Shown: positions 35,939-45,545, numbered from the stretch's first letter. The stretch: DNA of 64,000 nt from Palsa-504 sp963808315 (GCA_963808315.1 CAWEFK010000019.1:94770-158769); one strand, 5' to 3'. Translations and numbers: made by a program. The notes: a model not told the origin generated them from the letters alone.

Positions 35939-36526
35939 GTGGACGTGCGTGGTGAGAAGGCTTTGTTGCGCTCTGGGGTGGTGGAGGCGCGGGCCGCGTT
36001 GACCGCTGAGGAGCGGACGGCGGCGGGGCGGGGGATCCGGGACTCGTTGCTTTCTATGGCGGAGTTGCAGATGGCGGGGACGGTGGCGGTTTATTACTCG
36101 GTGGGGGCGGAGCCGGAGACGCGGGGGTTGGTGTTTGGGTTGTGGAAGCGGGGGACCTACGTGGTGCTGCCGGTGCTGCGGGAGGACGGGGACCTGGACT
36201 GGGCTTCCTATGAGGGGCCGGATTCGCTGGTGGCGGGGCCGCGCGGGTTGCTGGAGCCGGGGGAGGCGCGGCGGGGGGTGGAGACGGTGGCCCGGGCGGA
36301 CGCGGTGCTGGTGCCCGCGCTGGCCGTCGACCGCGCCGGGAACCGGCTTGGCCGCGGTGGCGGAAGTTACGACCGGGCCCTGGCCCGCGTCGGCCCCTTG
36401 GTCCCGCTCATCGCCCTGCTCTACGACGACGAACTAGTCGACCGGCTCCCGGTGGCGCCGCACGATGTCCCCGTCCGCGCCGTAGCCCGACCCGCCCACG
36501 GCGTCACCGTGCTGCCTGGCTCCTGA
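35939..36526 (+). CDS. 5-formyltetrahydrofolate cyclo-ligase
   Basis: This 195-residue protein has 'LPVLREDGDLDWASYEG' near residue 75, 'VLVPALAVDRAGNRLGRGGG' near 120 and 'SYDRALA', the conserved 'G.RLG.GGG.YDR' nucleotide-binding end of the family. It converts 5-formyl-THF to 5,10-methenyl-THF with ATP. The start is GTG (35939) in 'gtggacgtgcgtggt'; no better start is upstream. The coding strand is unusually G-rich in its first 350 bp (many GGGG runs). It is divergent from galU and leads toward fmdB and mtnP. Confidence 0.9.
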   Translation: MDVRGEKALLRSGVVEARAALTAEERTAAGRGIRDSLLSMAELQMAGTVAVYYSVGAEPETRGLVFGLWKRGTYVVLPVLREDGDLDWASYEGPDSLVAGPRGLLEPGEARRGVETVARADAVLVPALAVDRAGNRLGRGGGSYDRALARVGPLVPLIALLYDDELVDRLPVAPHDVPVRAVARPAHGVTVLPGS

Positions 36527-36661
36527 GTCCGCCGACAGTAAGGAATCTGGGGGCTTAGTTTGGGGTTAGGTATGCTTAGCAGTCGGATGTCGAGAGTGCT
36601 AATCTGAGCCACTGAAAGTTTGTGCCCGCGCAGGCTGGGATGCCTGCGTGAAGGAGGGTCC

Positions 36662-37033
36662 GTGCCCACGTATCAATACACCTGCACCGAGTGCGGCGAG
36701 CCGGTCGAGGCGGTGCAGAAGTTCAGCGACGAGCCGCTGACCGTCTGTGCCGTCTGCGGAGGCAGGCTCAGGAAGGTCTTCTCGCCGGTCGGCATCGTGT
36801 TCAAGGGGTCGGGCTTCTACCGCACGGACAGCAGGAAGAACGGCACGGCTCCGGCTGAGGTCGCGGCCAAGGACAAGTCGTCGAGTGAGGCGAGTTCCTC
36901 GACGTCCACCTCGAGCGAGTCGAGTTCGAACGGCACCCCGTCGGCGGACAAGGCCACCGCGAAGAAGCCCGCGGAGACCACCAGCACGCCGGCCAAGTCG
37001 TCGTCGTCCTCGTCGAGCGAGAAGGTCGCCTGA
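36662..37033 (+). CDS. FmdB family zinc-ribbon regulatory protein
   Basis: This 123-residue protein begins 'VPTYQYTCTECGEPVEAVQ' with CxxC, then 'CAVCGGRLRKVFSPVGIVFKG' with the second CxxC: the FmdB/CxxC_CXXC_SSSS zinc ribbon. A low-complexity Ser/Thr/Lys tail fills residues ~60-123 (the SSSS region). I choose GTG 36662 because an excellent Shine-Dalgarno (AAGGAGGG, 36649-36656) sits just before it; the upstream ATG at 36620 has none. The family is placed next to folate or amide genes and is thought to be regulatory, but its target here is unknown. Confidence 0.88.
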   Translation: MPTYQYTCTECGEPVEAVQKFSDEPLTVCAVCGGRLRKVFSPVGIVFKGSGFYRTDSRKNGTAPAEVAAKDKSSSEASSSTSTSSESSSNGTPSADKATAKKPAETTSTPAKSSSSSSSEKVA

Positions 37034-37039
37034 CCCGTC

Positions 37040-37846
37040 ATGGCGGACGTCGCGAGCATTGCCGTCGTCGGCGGCTCTGGCTTTTACGAGTTCCTCGAAG
37101 ACGCCGAGGAGGTAAAGCTCGACACCCCGTTCGGAGCGCCGAGCGACCCGGTCACGGTGGGGGAGCTGGCCGGGCGGCGCGTGGCGTTCCTGCCGCGGCA
37201 TGGCCGTGACCACCGGTTCCCGCCGCACAAGATTCCGTACCGGGCCAACATGTGGGCGTTGCGCTCGCTCGGTGTCCGGCGGGTACTCGCGCCGACCGCC
37301 GTCGGCTCGCTGACTCACCGCTACGGGCCAGGCACGCTGGTCATTCCCGATCAGCTCGTGGACCGGACCAGGAACCGGGACCAGACGTACTTCGACGAGG
37401 GCGCGTGCCACGTGCCGTTCGCCGATCCGTACTGCCCGTCGCTCCGCCCGGTCGCGATCGCGACCGCCCGCCAGGCCGGCTGGGACCCGGCGGATTCCGG
37501 CACGCTGGTCGTCATCGAGGGACAGAGGTTCTCCACCCGCGCCGAGTCGCTGTGGTTCGCCGCCCAGGGCTGGACGCTGGTCGGGATGACCGGCCACCCC
37601 GAAGCCGTCCTGGCCCGCGAGCTGGCCCTGTGCTACACCCCGCTGGCCCTGGTGACCGACCTCGACGCCGGCCTCGAGGCCGGCGAGGGTGTCACCCAGG
37701 CCGAGGTCTTCGAGGTCTTCGCGGCCAACATCAAGCGCCTGCGCGACCTGGTCGCCACGATCATCGCGGCCCTGCCCGCCGACCGCGAGGACGACCTGTG
37801 CGCCCACGCCCTGGACGGCATCAACCTCCCCTTCCCCCTCCCTTAA
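37040..37846 (+). CDS. mtnP: S-methyl-5'-thioadenosine phosphorylase
   Basis: This 268-residue PNP/MTAP-family protein has the phosphate-binding loop 'VVGGSGFYEFL', then 'FLPRHGRDHRFPPHKIPYRAN' (RHG..H..PP..I.YRAN, the MTAP hallmark), 'APTAVGSLTHRYGPGTLVIP' and 'GMTGHPEAVLARELALCY' (GMT..PE...A.E). It phosphorolyses methylthioadenosine to adenine and MTR-1-phosphate, feeding methionine salvage. It starts 7 bp past fmdB, so the two are probably co-transcribed. Confidence 0.93.
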   Translation: MADVASIAVVGGSGFYEFLEDAEEVKLDTPFGAPSDPVTVGELAGRRVAFLPRHGRDHRFPPHKIPYRANMWALRSLGVRRVLAPTAVGSLTHRYGPGTLVIPDQLVDRTRNRDQTYFDEGACHVPFADPYCPSLRPVAIATARQAGWDPADSGTLVVIEGQRFSTRAESLWFAAQGWTLVGMTGHPEAVLARELALCYTPLALVTDLDAGLEAGEGVTQAEVFEVFAANIKRLRDLVATIIAALPADREDDLCAHALDGINLPFPLP

Positions 37847-37851
37847 CCCAG

Positions 37852-38451
37852 GTGCCCGATCTCATCGCTCCCGGCGGGTCCGCGTCGGTTCATGTCCTGC
37901 ATGAGGGGTACGTCGGGCGGGACGGCGACGACGAGCGCGTAGCCGGGACCGTCACGCTGATCATCGACGGCGACGCGGTGATCGTCGTCGATCCCGGCAT
38001 GGTGGCCTCCCGCGCGGCCCTGCTGGCCGCGCTGGCCGCCCACGGACCGCAGGCCGAGGACGTGACCGACGTCGTGTTCAGCCATCATCACCCCGATCAC
38101 ACCGTCAACGCGGCGTTGTTCCCCGCGGCGCGGATTCACGATCACTGGGCGGTGTACGCAGGCGACCGCTGGATCGACCGGGACGCCGACGGTGCGCAGC
38201 TCGCGCCCTCGGTCCGGCTGCTGCGCACGCCCGGCCACACCGCGCAGGACATCTCGACGGTCGCTTCCACGCCGGGTGAGGTGTTCGCCTGCACGCACGC
38301 ATGGTGGGCCGCCAACGGGCCCGCCGACGATCCGCTCGGCTCCGACGCGGACGCCCTGCACGCCAGCCGGGCCCTGCTGTTGTCCTTCGCCACGGTCATC
38401 GTGCCTGGCCACGGTGCCGCTTTCCGCCCCGGCCCGCACACCGCGCGCTAG
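37852..38451 (+). CDS. MBL-fold metallo-hydrolase (MBLAC1-like)
   Basis: From GTG 37852 this is a 199-residue metallo-beta-lactamase-fold protein. The metal motif is 'VFSHHHPDHTVNA' (HxHxDH) near residue 78, 'RTPGHTAQDIS' near 127 supplies the next His, and 'VIVPGHGAAF' near 185 the last. 'VTLIIDGDAVIVVDPGM' is the usual opening strand with Asp. It is probably a small soluble zinc or iron hydrolase. It begins 5 bp past mtnP, so it is the last gene of this operon before tRNA-Arg. The frame upstream of 37852 is antisense to mtnP and not used. Confidence 0.87.
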   Translation: MPDLIAPGGSASVHVLHEGYVGRDGDDERVAGTVTLIIDGDAVIVVDPGMVASRAALLAALAAHGPQAEDVTDVVFSHHHPDHTVNAALFPAARIHDHWAVYAGDRWIDRDADGAQLAPSVRLLRTPGHTAQDISTVASTPGEVFACTHAWWAANGPADDPLGSDADALHASRALLLSFATVIVPGHGAAFRPGPHTAR

Positions 38452-38526
38452 TCCCGCCTGTCACCACGTCCAGCGGCGCTTGGCATGCTTGTGCCGGGCG
38501 GCCCAGGTAAGCTATGACCTCGGCAG

Positions 38527-38602
<76 letters not shown>

Positions 38603-38767
38603 AAAGTGCAGCTAGATCTAAATATTCGAAATCCTGGCAATGTCATGACGTACTGCCCGCAGGCAGTCGCTCCAATCCGGGGTGCCGCGATGCGACGAGG
38701 CGCTCACCAGGCATAACTGCGATCCCGAGGCGTTCCGTACAAGTACCTTGCTGCTTTGGGAGGGCGT

Positions 38768-39988
38768 ATTCAAGTGGTGTGCGCTAGGCCCGGCGGGTTG
38801 GCGGTGTTTTGGCTGGTCCGACCGGGAGGATGCGGGTATGACGGCACATCTGAATGCGGAGCAGGTCGCGCTGGCGTTGCGGCTGCGGGCGCGGGGCTTG
38901 ACGCTGCGGGAGGTCGGGCGGCAGGTCTGCTGTGATCTGGGGGTGGTGCACCAGCTGGAACGCGGGCGGCGGCGGCGGACACCGCGGCCGTACGGGTGGG
39001 AGCCGGGGCCCGGGCGGCTGAGCGTGGCGGACCGGGAGGAGATCAGCCTGGGCCTGCGGGCCGGGGAGTCGTTCACGGTCATCGCCGGACGGCTGGGCCG
39101 GGCGGTATCAACGGTGTCCCGGGAGGTCGCCGCGGGCGGCGGCCGGGCGGGTTACCGGGCCTGGCGGGCGCACCAGCGGGCCCGGGACCAGGCCCGCCGC
39201 CCGAAGGGCTGCAAGCTGGATGACCCGGCGCTGGCCGCGGCGGTCAGCGCGCAGCTGGCGGGCTGGTGGTCACCGCAGCAGATCGCCGCCCGGTTGCGGA
39301 TCGCGCATCCGCACGATCCGATGATGCAGGTGAGCCACGAGACGATCTACCAGTCGCTCTATGTCCAGGGCCGCGGTGAGCTGCGCCGCGAGCTGGCCCG
39401 CTGCCTGCGGACCGGGCGGGCCGCCCGCCGCCCTCGCCGACCGGCTGATGACCGGGGCAAGATCCCGGGCAAGGTCATGATCAGCGAGCGGCCCGCCGAG
39501 GTCGCCGACCGGGCCGTGCCCGGCCACTGGGAAGGCGACCTGATCATCGGCAAGGGCAACAAGTCCGCGGTCGGCACCCTGGTCGAGCGGAGCACCCGGT
39601 TCGTGCTGCTGCTCCACCTGCCCGCCGGATACGCCGCCGAGCAGGTCGAGGGCGCCATGACCCAGGCGATCGGCACGCTGCCAGCCGCGCTGGCCCGCTC
39701 GGTCACCTGCGACCAGGGCAGCGAGATGTCCCGGCACGCCGAGTTCACCATCGCCACAGGCATCCCGGTCTACTTCTGCGACCCCCACTCACCCTGGCAG
39801 CGCGGATCGAACGAGAACACCAACGGCCTGCTCCGCCAGTACATGCCCAAGGGCGCCGACCTGTCCGGGCACGACGCCGCCGCGCTGGCCGCCACCGCCG
39901 CCAGCCTCAACGGCCGGCCCCGCAAAACCCTCGGCTATATGACACCATCAGAGAAACTCGCCGAGCTCCTTGCGCTCACCCCTTGAAA
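38768..39988 (+). mobile_element. IS30-family insertion sequence
   Basis: Imperfect terminal inverted repeats: 38768 'attcaagtggtgtgcgctagg' core (left; 20-bp comparison) and the reverse complement of the stretch ending at 39988 ('tttcaaggggtgagcgcaag'), with 16 of the first 20 positions alike. The transposase stop lies in the right repeat. The element splits the left island repeat, whose two halves are at 38601-38712 and 39991-40030. Confidence 0.75.
38838..39986 (+). CDS. IS30 family transposase
   Basis: This 382-residue protein is complete. It has an N-terminal helix-turn-helix ('LNAEQVALALRLRARGLTLR', then 'GRQVCCDLGVVHQLERG'), a second HTH ('RLGRAVSTVSREVAAGG'), the zinc/DNA region 'MMQVSHETIYQSLYVQGRG', and the integrase core: D in 'GHWEGDLIIGKGN', D in 'SVTCDQGSEMSRH' and E in 'PWQRGSNENTNGLLRQYMP' (DDE). 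It cuts and joins the ends of its own IS. I start at ATG 38838 because the region before it is the left inverted repeat. It appears functional. Confidence 0.92.
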   Translation: MTAHLNAEQVALALRLRARGLTLREVGRQVCCDLGVVHQLERGRRRRTPRPYGWEPGPGRLSVADREEISLGLRAGESFTVIAGRLGRAVSTVSREVAAGGGRAGYRAWRAHQRARDQARRPKGCKLDDPALAAAVSAQLAGWWSPQQIAARLRIAHPHDPMMQVSHETIYQSLYVQGRGELRRELARCLRTGRAARRPRRPADDRGKIPGKVMISERPAEVADRAVPGHWEGDLIIGKGNKSAVGTLVERSTRFVLLLHLPAGYAAEQVEGAMTQAIGTLPAALARSVTCDQGSEMSRHAEFTIATGIPVYFCDPHSPWQRGSNENTNGLLRQYMPKGADLSGHDAAALAATAASLNGRPRKTLGYMTPSEKLAELLALTP

Positions 39989-39993
39989 CCGCC

Positions 39994-40013
39994 GAGCCAA
40001 ACGGGGAGCCAAC
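39994..40013 (+). repeat. 'gagccaaacggggagcc' repeat, copy 1
   Basis: The sequence 'gagccaaacggggagcc' plus following 'aac' recurs at 57150-57169 and, with one change, at 57465-57484. Within it 'ggagccaa' is itself repeated. Copies 1 and 3 share the flanks '(a)acggcatccgttga' and 'tacggcacctgttga', so they belong to the longer island repeat. It may be an integrase arm site. Confidence 0.7.
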
Positions 40014-40390
40014 GGCATCCGTTGAGGGTGATGAATTCTGCCGATTCCTGACCCGCTGTCGGCCGCAGCACCTGCATCGTTGGCGCTCGGGCTGCGGTAG
40101 TGCTAGCCGCTGTCGCCTTCTCGTGCGTGCTGGGCGAAAGCCGCGTAGTGGCATCTGTACGCCGTGGAATGATGATCGCAATCCGCGTGCAAGCTTCCCG
40201 GTCTGGGAGTCCTCTCGATCACGGCGCAAGTAACCGCCGTTCGGTGTGGCTGCGTTGTCAGCCAGAACCCCGTCGGGGCGCATCAGAGCGGAGCTGTCTG
40301 TGCGGTGCGTGACCCATTCCATGCGATGCCCGCTCATGGATGGTGGCAGCGCTTGTCGGCTTTGTCGGTGCGCGGCGGTACGGTGCGCTG
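40014..40390. other. gene-free stretch between IS30 and HEAT-repeat gene
   Basis: About 380 bp with no supported gene; the open frames here lack any family look and codon bias. It is less GC-rich than the rest ('ggtgatgaattctgccgatt'). The promoter of the HEAT-repeat gene is presumably in the last 100 bp. Confidence 0.4.
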
Positions 40391-42463
40391 GTGCTGGTGC
40401 TGGAGAGCCTTGACGAGGTTGGGTGGGCTGGTCTGAGTCACGCGTACGGGAGCGCCGGGGATGTTCCGGCGTGGCTGCGGCAGGCGGGATCGGGCGGGGA
40501 CAGGGCCGGGGATGCGATTTCGGAGCTGTATGGCAGCCTGTTTCACCAGGGCACGGTCTATCCGGCGACCAGAGCGGCTGTGCCGTTTCTCGCTGAGCTG
40601 GCCCGGTCGGCGCCGGCGCGCCGCAGCGAGTTTGCCTGGATGCTCGGCATGATGGCTGACCCGCATCATGCCTACGGCTCGGCGTTTGACGCGGTGAGTG
40701 CGGCGGTCGGTGCGCATGCCGGTGTGTTCACCGGGCTGCTGGCTGACGCCGATGCGCAGGTGCGTGCGGCCGCTGCCTATGTCTTGGCCCAGTGCGCTGT
40801 TCCGGTGGCGCCTTTGTGGGACCGGTGGGCGGTTGAGGAGGTGCTTGAGGTACGTGCCTCGCTGGTGCTCGCCCTGGGTCTGCGTGATCCTGCCGGGTCC
40901 GTCCGAATCCTTGTCGAGGCGGTGGAGCATGCTCCGGCGGCGGTCCGGGCTGCCGCTGCACTGGCGCTGGCACGTAATCGGGTGGCCTGGCCGGACGGCG
41001 CGGTAGCCATGGTTGTCAGCGCCATGGACGACGGCGCCGGGATCGAATATCCGTGGTGCCGTCACGGTGACTGGACCGATGAGCTGCTGCTGGTGGCAGA
41101 CGACGCGCTCGCTGCCGATGTGCTGGCGCAGATGTTCACGGCTTCGCGAGCCAAGACCCGCCGCGCGGGTGCCTGGGGGATAACGGTGCGCGGCCAGGCC
41201 AGGCGGTCGGCGCCGGGCCTGCTACTGCCGATGGTGCGGCCTTTGCTGGACGACCCGGACCAGGGCGTACGCGAGGCGGTCGTCGGGGCGCTGCGCCGGT
41301 CCGGTACGGCGTCCGGCCAGTTCGCCGATGAGGTGTCCGGGATCGCCGCGCGGTACCCGCAGACGGCCGGCCAGGTGGGGTTCACGCCGGAGTACCACGC
41401 GGTGCAGACGTTGATACTGCTCGGCGATCCTCGCTGGCTCGGCCCGTTCTGCGCAGCCGCCGCCGGTGGTTATGCCGCAAGGGCGGGGCGGCTCCTGTAT
41501 CAGGGCGCTCGCTGGGGCCCGCAAGTGCTCCACGCGGTGCGGAGGCAGCTGGCGCAGCTGGGCGTATCCGGCGGCGCGCACCCGGCGGTACCGCTGCTGA
41601 CGACAGTTCTGGGTCAGTGGGGCTCCGCCGCCGTCGCCGCCGTACCAGAGCTGCTGGCGGTCCTGCCACAGGCGGGCGAGGCTGCGGCACAGGCGCTGTT
41701 GCAGATCGGCCACCGCGCCCCCGAGATGGTACCCGGCCTACGGGCGCGTGCCGGGCAGGCCGGCGATGTGGAGGCCGCCAAGGGCGTGTGGTGGCTGACT
41801 GGCGACCCGCAGCCGCTGGTCGGCACTTTGCACGTCCTGCTGACGCGTGACCGCGCTTGGGTGCCTACCGCCGCGCACACCGTCACCGAGGTGGGCAGGG
41901 GGCTCTTGCCCCTGGTCGCAGCGGCGCAGGCCAGCCTCACCGGGACCGCTGCCAGGACAAACCCGCAACGCGACGTTCAGGTCCTGGCCGCCCGCGTGGT
42001 GTCAGCGGCGACTGGCGATGCGGCACCGGTGATACCGACCGTACGCGCAGTCCTCGCCGGCGCAGGCACATCCGCCAGCCGGGCTGCGGACCTGGCCGCC
42101 GACCTGGCTGCCACGCAGCCGGCGGCCGTCGGCGAGCTCACACCCGTTCTGCGTGACCTGCTTGATGACGCCTGGAGCAGAGTGGCTGCCGCCCGCGCAC
42201 TATGGCGCATGGGAACCCCGCCGGCCGAGCTTGCCGCACCGCTCGTCGCAGCGATCACGGGAGCCTACGGCGGCCGCGGCGCGGTCCCGCTACTGGCCGC
42301 TATGCACGCGGTAGAAGCCATCGCGGACCTCCAGCAGCTCGCCGAACGCGACGAGCGGATCGTGATCTCGGGCAGCGCCGACGACCTCATATGGCACGAC
42401 GAGATCCTGCAGGAACAGCTACGGACCACCATCGCCGCCCTCTCCCCGGCACGACAGCCATGA
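40391..42463 (+). CDS. HEAT-repeat protein
   Basis: From GTG 40391 (or 40397) this is ~690 residues. The start 'VLESLDEVGWAGLSHAYGSA' and 'LYGSLFHQGTVYPATRAAVPFLAELA' match a family of actinobacterial HEAT-repeat proteins, and regular helical repeats run to the C-terminus ('VRAAAAYVLAQCA', 'VRASLVLALGLRDP', 'VREAVVGALRRSG', 'SRVAAARALWRMG'). No membrane or catalytic motif is visible. It should be an all-alpha scaffold that binds partners. An upstream ATG at 40340 adds 17 residues with poorer fit. It is the first cargo gene of the island after the IS30, with no operon partner. Confidence 0.72.
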   Translation: MLVLESLDEVGWAGLSHAYGSAGDVPAWLRQAGSGGDRAGDAISELYGSLFHQGTVYPATRAAVPFLAELARSAPARRSEFAWMLGMMADPHHAYGSAFDAVSAAVGAHAGVFTGLLADADAQVRAAAAYVLAQCAVPVAPLWDRWAVEEVLEVRASLVLALGLRDPAGSVRILVEAVEHAPAAVRAAAALALARNRVAWPDGAVAMVVSAMDDGAGIEYPWCRHGDWTDELLLVADDALAADVLAQMFTASRAKTRRAGAWGITVRGQARRSAPGLLLPMVRPLLDDPDQGVREAVVGALRRSGTASGQFADEVSGIAARYPQTAGQVGFTPEYHAVQTLILLGDPRWLGPFCAAAAGGYAARAGRLLYQGARWGPQVLHAVRRQLAQLGVSGGAHPAVPLLTTVLGQWGSAAVAAVPELLAVLPQAGEAAAQALLQIGHRAPEMVPGLRARAGQAGDVEAAKGVWWLTGDPQPLVGTLHVLLTRDRAWVPTAAHTVTEVGRGLLPLVAAAQASLTGTAARTNPQRDVQVLAARVVSAATGDAAPVIPTVRAVLAGAGTSASRAADLAADLAATQPAAVGELTPVLRDLLDDAWSRVAAARALWRMGTPPAELAAPLVAAITGAYGGRGAVPLLAAMHAVEAIADLQQLAERDERIVISGSADDLIWHDEILQEQLRTTIAALSPARQP

Positions 42464-42714
42464 CGCCAGCGCTCCGCGCGGCATCGGCCAAGAAAGGAGC
42501 CCTGCAACTAACGCTGGCCGACGCAAGCGCGGGCACAAGATAACCGTCGTTCTGGGCGAGGAACTAAGTGTCGTGGTGCTGTGGCTCAGGCGCGCATATA
42601 GGGGTGATCTGGGCGTCCGCGCTCGGGCTTCCGGGGCACGGACGACATTGTTGTCTGCGGGCAGGTGGGTGCCGAGTCGTTCAGGTCGCTTGATTCCCGT
42701 GGATGGAAGCTCTA

Positions 42715-42742
42715 TGGTTTATCCATGAGTACCGATAAACCA
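42715..42742. promoter_or_regulatory. operator-like palindrome across the GntR start codon
   Basis: 'TGGTTTATC' (42715-42723) and its exact inverse complement 'GATAAACCA' (42734-42742) are separated by 10 bp and enclose the ATG at 42725. It is AT-rich in a GC-rich surround. This fits autorepression by the YtrA-type GntR protein it precedes. Confidence 0.75.
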
Positions 42743-43186
42743 ATAAGCACGGGGATCAGCGGCGGGGCTGACGATGCCGTGTCGCCCATGGCGTTCTACC
42801 TGGCCCCGGGCTCGGGGGTGCCTACCTACCGGCAGCTTGTGCAACAGGCCGAGCGGGCGCTGCTGCTGGGGTATATGCGGCGCGGGGATCAGTTGCCGCG
42901 GGTCAAGGACGTCACGTCCTCGCTGGCCATCAACGCGGACACAGTGCTCAAGGCGTACCGCGAACTGGAGCACAAGGGGATCGCCGAGGGCCGTCCCGGG
43001 CTCGGGACGTTCATCGTGGCGGACCCGCCGGTCCCCGGGCCGCGTGAGCTGGCGGGGCTGCGCCGCTCGCTGGCCCGGTGGCTACGGGACGCCGCCGCGG
43101 CGGGGCTGGATGAGCGGACGATGGCGGCGCTGGTCGAGATGTCGCTGCACGATTTTCATGCGGCCACAGCGGGGGCGGTCGCATGA
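42725..43186 (+). CDS. YtrA-subfamily GntR transcriptional regulator
   Basis: This 153-residue repressor has a winged HTH near residues 40-100: 'PTYRQLVQQAERALLLGYM', 'GDQLPRVKDVTSSLAINADT', 'VLKAYRELEHKGIAEGRPGL' and 'GTFI'. Its short ~50-residue C-terminal part is typical of the YtrA branch, which has no large ligand domain and is co-encoded with an ABC transporter. The stop overlaps the next gene by 4 bp (ATGA), so the operon is regulator-ATPase-permease. The palindrome over its start codon is a likely operator. YtrA systems respond to cell-wall-active antibiotics in other bacteria. Confidence 0.88.
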   Translation: MSTDKPISTGISGGADDAVSPMAFYLAPGSGVPTYRQLVQQAERALLLGYMRRGDQLPRVKDVTSSLAINADTVLKAYRELEHKGIAEGRPGLGTFIVADPPVPGPRELAGLRRSLARWLRDAAAAGLDERTMAALVEMSLHDFHAATAGAVA

Positions 43187-44082
43187 ACATGGCCGCGGAG
43201 ACTACCGCGCTGGGCAAACGCTACCGCCGGGCCTGGGCACTGCGGGACTGCTATCTGAGCGTCCCGGCCGGGCGGGTGACCGCTCTCGTCGGGCCGAACG
43301 GGGCGGGCAAGACCACCCTGCTCAGCATCCTCGCCGGCCTGTCCGCGCCGACGACCGGAACCGCGTCCGTCCTGGGCGTGCCGGCCGGGTCGCCGCGATC
43401 CCGGCTGAGCGTCGCGTTCGTCGCGCAGGACACTCCGGTTTACACCGACCTTCGGGTCCGGGACCACCTGCGGGTGGCCCGGGACCTCAACCACCAGTGG
43501 GATCAGCGGCTCGCCGATGAGCGGCTGGCCGCTCTCGGCATCCCGCCCGGGCGCAAGGTCGGCAAGCTGTCCGGCGGCCAGCAGGCACAGCTCGCGCTCA
43601 CCCTGGCGTTGGCCCGGCGGCCCGGGCTGCTGCTGCTCGACGAGCCGCTGGCACGGCTGGACCCGGTCGCACGGCACGATTTCCTGGGCTCGCTTGTGAC
43701 TGCCTGCTACGAGCACGGGATCTCGGTAGTGTTCTCCTCGCACGTGCTCCCGGAGATGGAGCGGATCGCCGGCTACCTGGTCGTGCTGTCCGGCGGCAGG
43801 ATCCAGGTAGCCGGCCCGTGCGATGACCTGCTCGCCGGCCACCGGATGCTCACCGGCCCGGCCGGCCGGGCCGGTGAGCTCGCGCAGCGGCTCGGCGCTA
43901 TCTCGGTCCAGCGTGGCATGAGGCAGTCCCACCTGCTGGTACGCGACGCCGGCGACCCGCCACCGGGATTCCAGTCCCGCGAGGTAGACCCTGGAAGAAC
44001 TCATCCTCGCGTACCTGCGGGACCAGACCGCCACCGCGCTCCCGGGACCCGGGATCCTGCGCGCCGAGGCGGCGACCTCATG
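43183..44082 (+). pseudogene. ABC transporter ATP-binding protein, frameshifted near its C-terminus
   Basis: The ATPase core is intact over residues 1-230: Walker A 'VGPNGAGKTTLLSIL', signature 'KLSGGQQAQLALTLALARRP', Walker B 'LLLLDEPLARLDP' and H-loop 'VFSSHVLPEME'. One extra C near 43990 ('gaccctgg') shifts the frame; the alternative frame continues 'LEELILAYLRDQTATALPGP' to a stop that overlaps the permease start (ATGA at 44080). As sequenced, the open frame runs on through nonsense into the permease in the same frame. If the extra base is a sequencing error, the gene is normal. It would power export of a drug-like substrate. Confidence 0.8.
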
Positions 44083-45141
44083 ACCGCGATCACGTCCGGG
44101 CGGGTGACAATTCCCGGGTGGCGGGTGATGCGGGCCGCGTGGTTCCGGAACCGGATGACGCTGACCGTCCTGCTGGCTGCCTTCGCGGTGGCGGCCGGCT
44201 GGACGCTGTATGAGGCCGAGGGCATGCGCTCCTGGCTGATCGCGCACCATATCCAGCAGTGCATTACCCCGGTGAACGGCGTTGGTTCCGCGTGCGAGCC
44301 GCTTCTGACCTGGGGACAGTTCAGCTCGAGCTTCCAGGCGTACTATGTCATTTTCCTGTTGCTGGGCGCACCCGTCGTGCTGGCGATGTTCGGGGGGGTC
44401 CGGTGGCTCACCCGGGAGTACGAGACCGGCTCCTTCCGGTACACGTGGACCCTGGGCGTGAGCCGGTTCCGCTGGCTGGCCGGGACCCTGTTGCCGCTGC
44501 TCGCGGTGGCGGCCGCCGGGGCGGTGGCCTGCGGCCTGGCCTACGACCGGTGGTTCCCTGCGGGCCAGTGGCTGCTGAGCAGCCCAGCCGTCCGGCGTTC
44601 CGTGGGAATGGAACGAGTTTCCGCTCACCCCGCTCACGTTCACCGCTTCCGTGCTTGCCGGGTTCGGCATCGCCGTCTGCGCGGCCGCGCTGATCCGGCG
44701 TACGGTCCCCGCGATGGCAGCCACCGCGGCCGTGACCGCCGCCGGCGCCTACCTCGCCGATACCCGCCTCCGGACCTGGCTGATCACCCTGCACCCGGTG
44801 ACCGCGCGAGCCGGGTACGGCAGCTCAGCAGGCTCACCATCCAGCGGCGGCTACCTGCTGCGCGGCTGGCTGACCGACCATGCCGGGCACGTCGCCCCGG
44901 GGTTCCTCATCACGCACGACGGCGGGATGATGTTGCCGGGCGGGCAGCTCGGCACCGTGCTCAGCACCGGCTCGGCCGCAAGCGAACGCGCCTGGCTCGC
45001 GGCGCACCACTACACGTACTGGATCAGCTACCAGCCGCAGGCCGGCTGCTGATCTTCCAGGCCGCCTGGGCGGGCGCGCTGCTGGCGGTCGCGACCGTAG
45101 CTTTCGGCCTGGCGATCTGGCGCGTGGCAGGGTCCAGGTAA
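44080..45141 (+). pseudogene. ABC transporter permease, two frameshifts
   Basis: From ATG 44080 the permease begins 'MTAITSGRVTIPGWRVMRAA' and has 'RNRMTLTVLLAAFAVAAGW' (helix 1), 'SSSFQAYYVIFLLLGAPVVL' and 'FRWLAGTLLPLLAVAAAGAV'. The frame is lost near 44600 by one extra base; the next frame reads 'WEWNEFPLTPLTFTASVLAG' to about 45045, and then one missing base returns to the first frame for the last helix ('GALLAVATVAFGLAIWRVAG'). Six membrane helices can be seen in total. It should form the membrane part with the ATPase, under GntR control. Confidence 0.78.
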
Positions 45142-45545
45142 TTCATTGTCCGGTACATGGAGGACCCGACCGTGGACGACCGGACTGGGTCTTCGGCGTC
45201 GACGACCTGAAGCCAGTGTCATAACGGCCAAGCCGGAAATAATCCGATGAGCCCGCACCGCAGTGATTCGTCCGTACCCTGGCGATGAGCGCCCCGCGCC
45301 GAACTAGATGTTCTGCGAGTTCGAGGCGTTTCCTCCCATTGAGGTCGTTCCAACCTGAAGTCGCTGGTCAGGGGCCTGGTATGAACCGAATCGAGGGTGC
45401 TCGTGCTGATAGGAGCGGCTGAGCGTAGCTGCTGATCATTTGACGGCTTGGGCTTGCCCGGCGTGTCGTGCCAGGTTCGGCGGACCCTGCCGGTTACCTT
45501 CTGCGTCCATCCCTGTTCGTACGGTAATACTCCCTGGGGAGCGGG
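45142..45545. other. gene-free stretch before the IS110 unit
   Basis: No supported gene in ~400 bp. It contains the left 34-bp inverted repeat at 45337-45370. The last 60 bp hold a short upstream region for the small gene at 45546 ('gtacggtaatactccctggg'). Confidence 0.4.
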
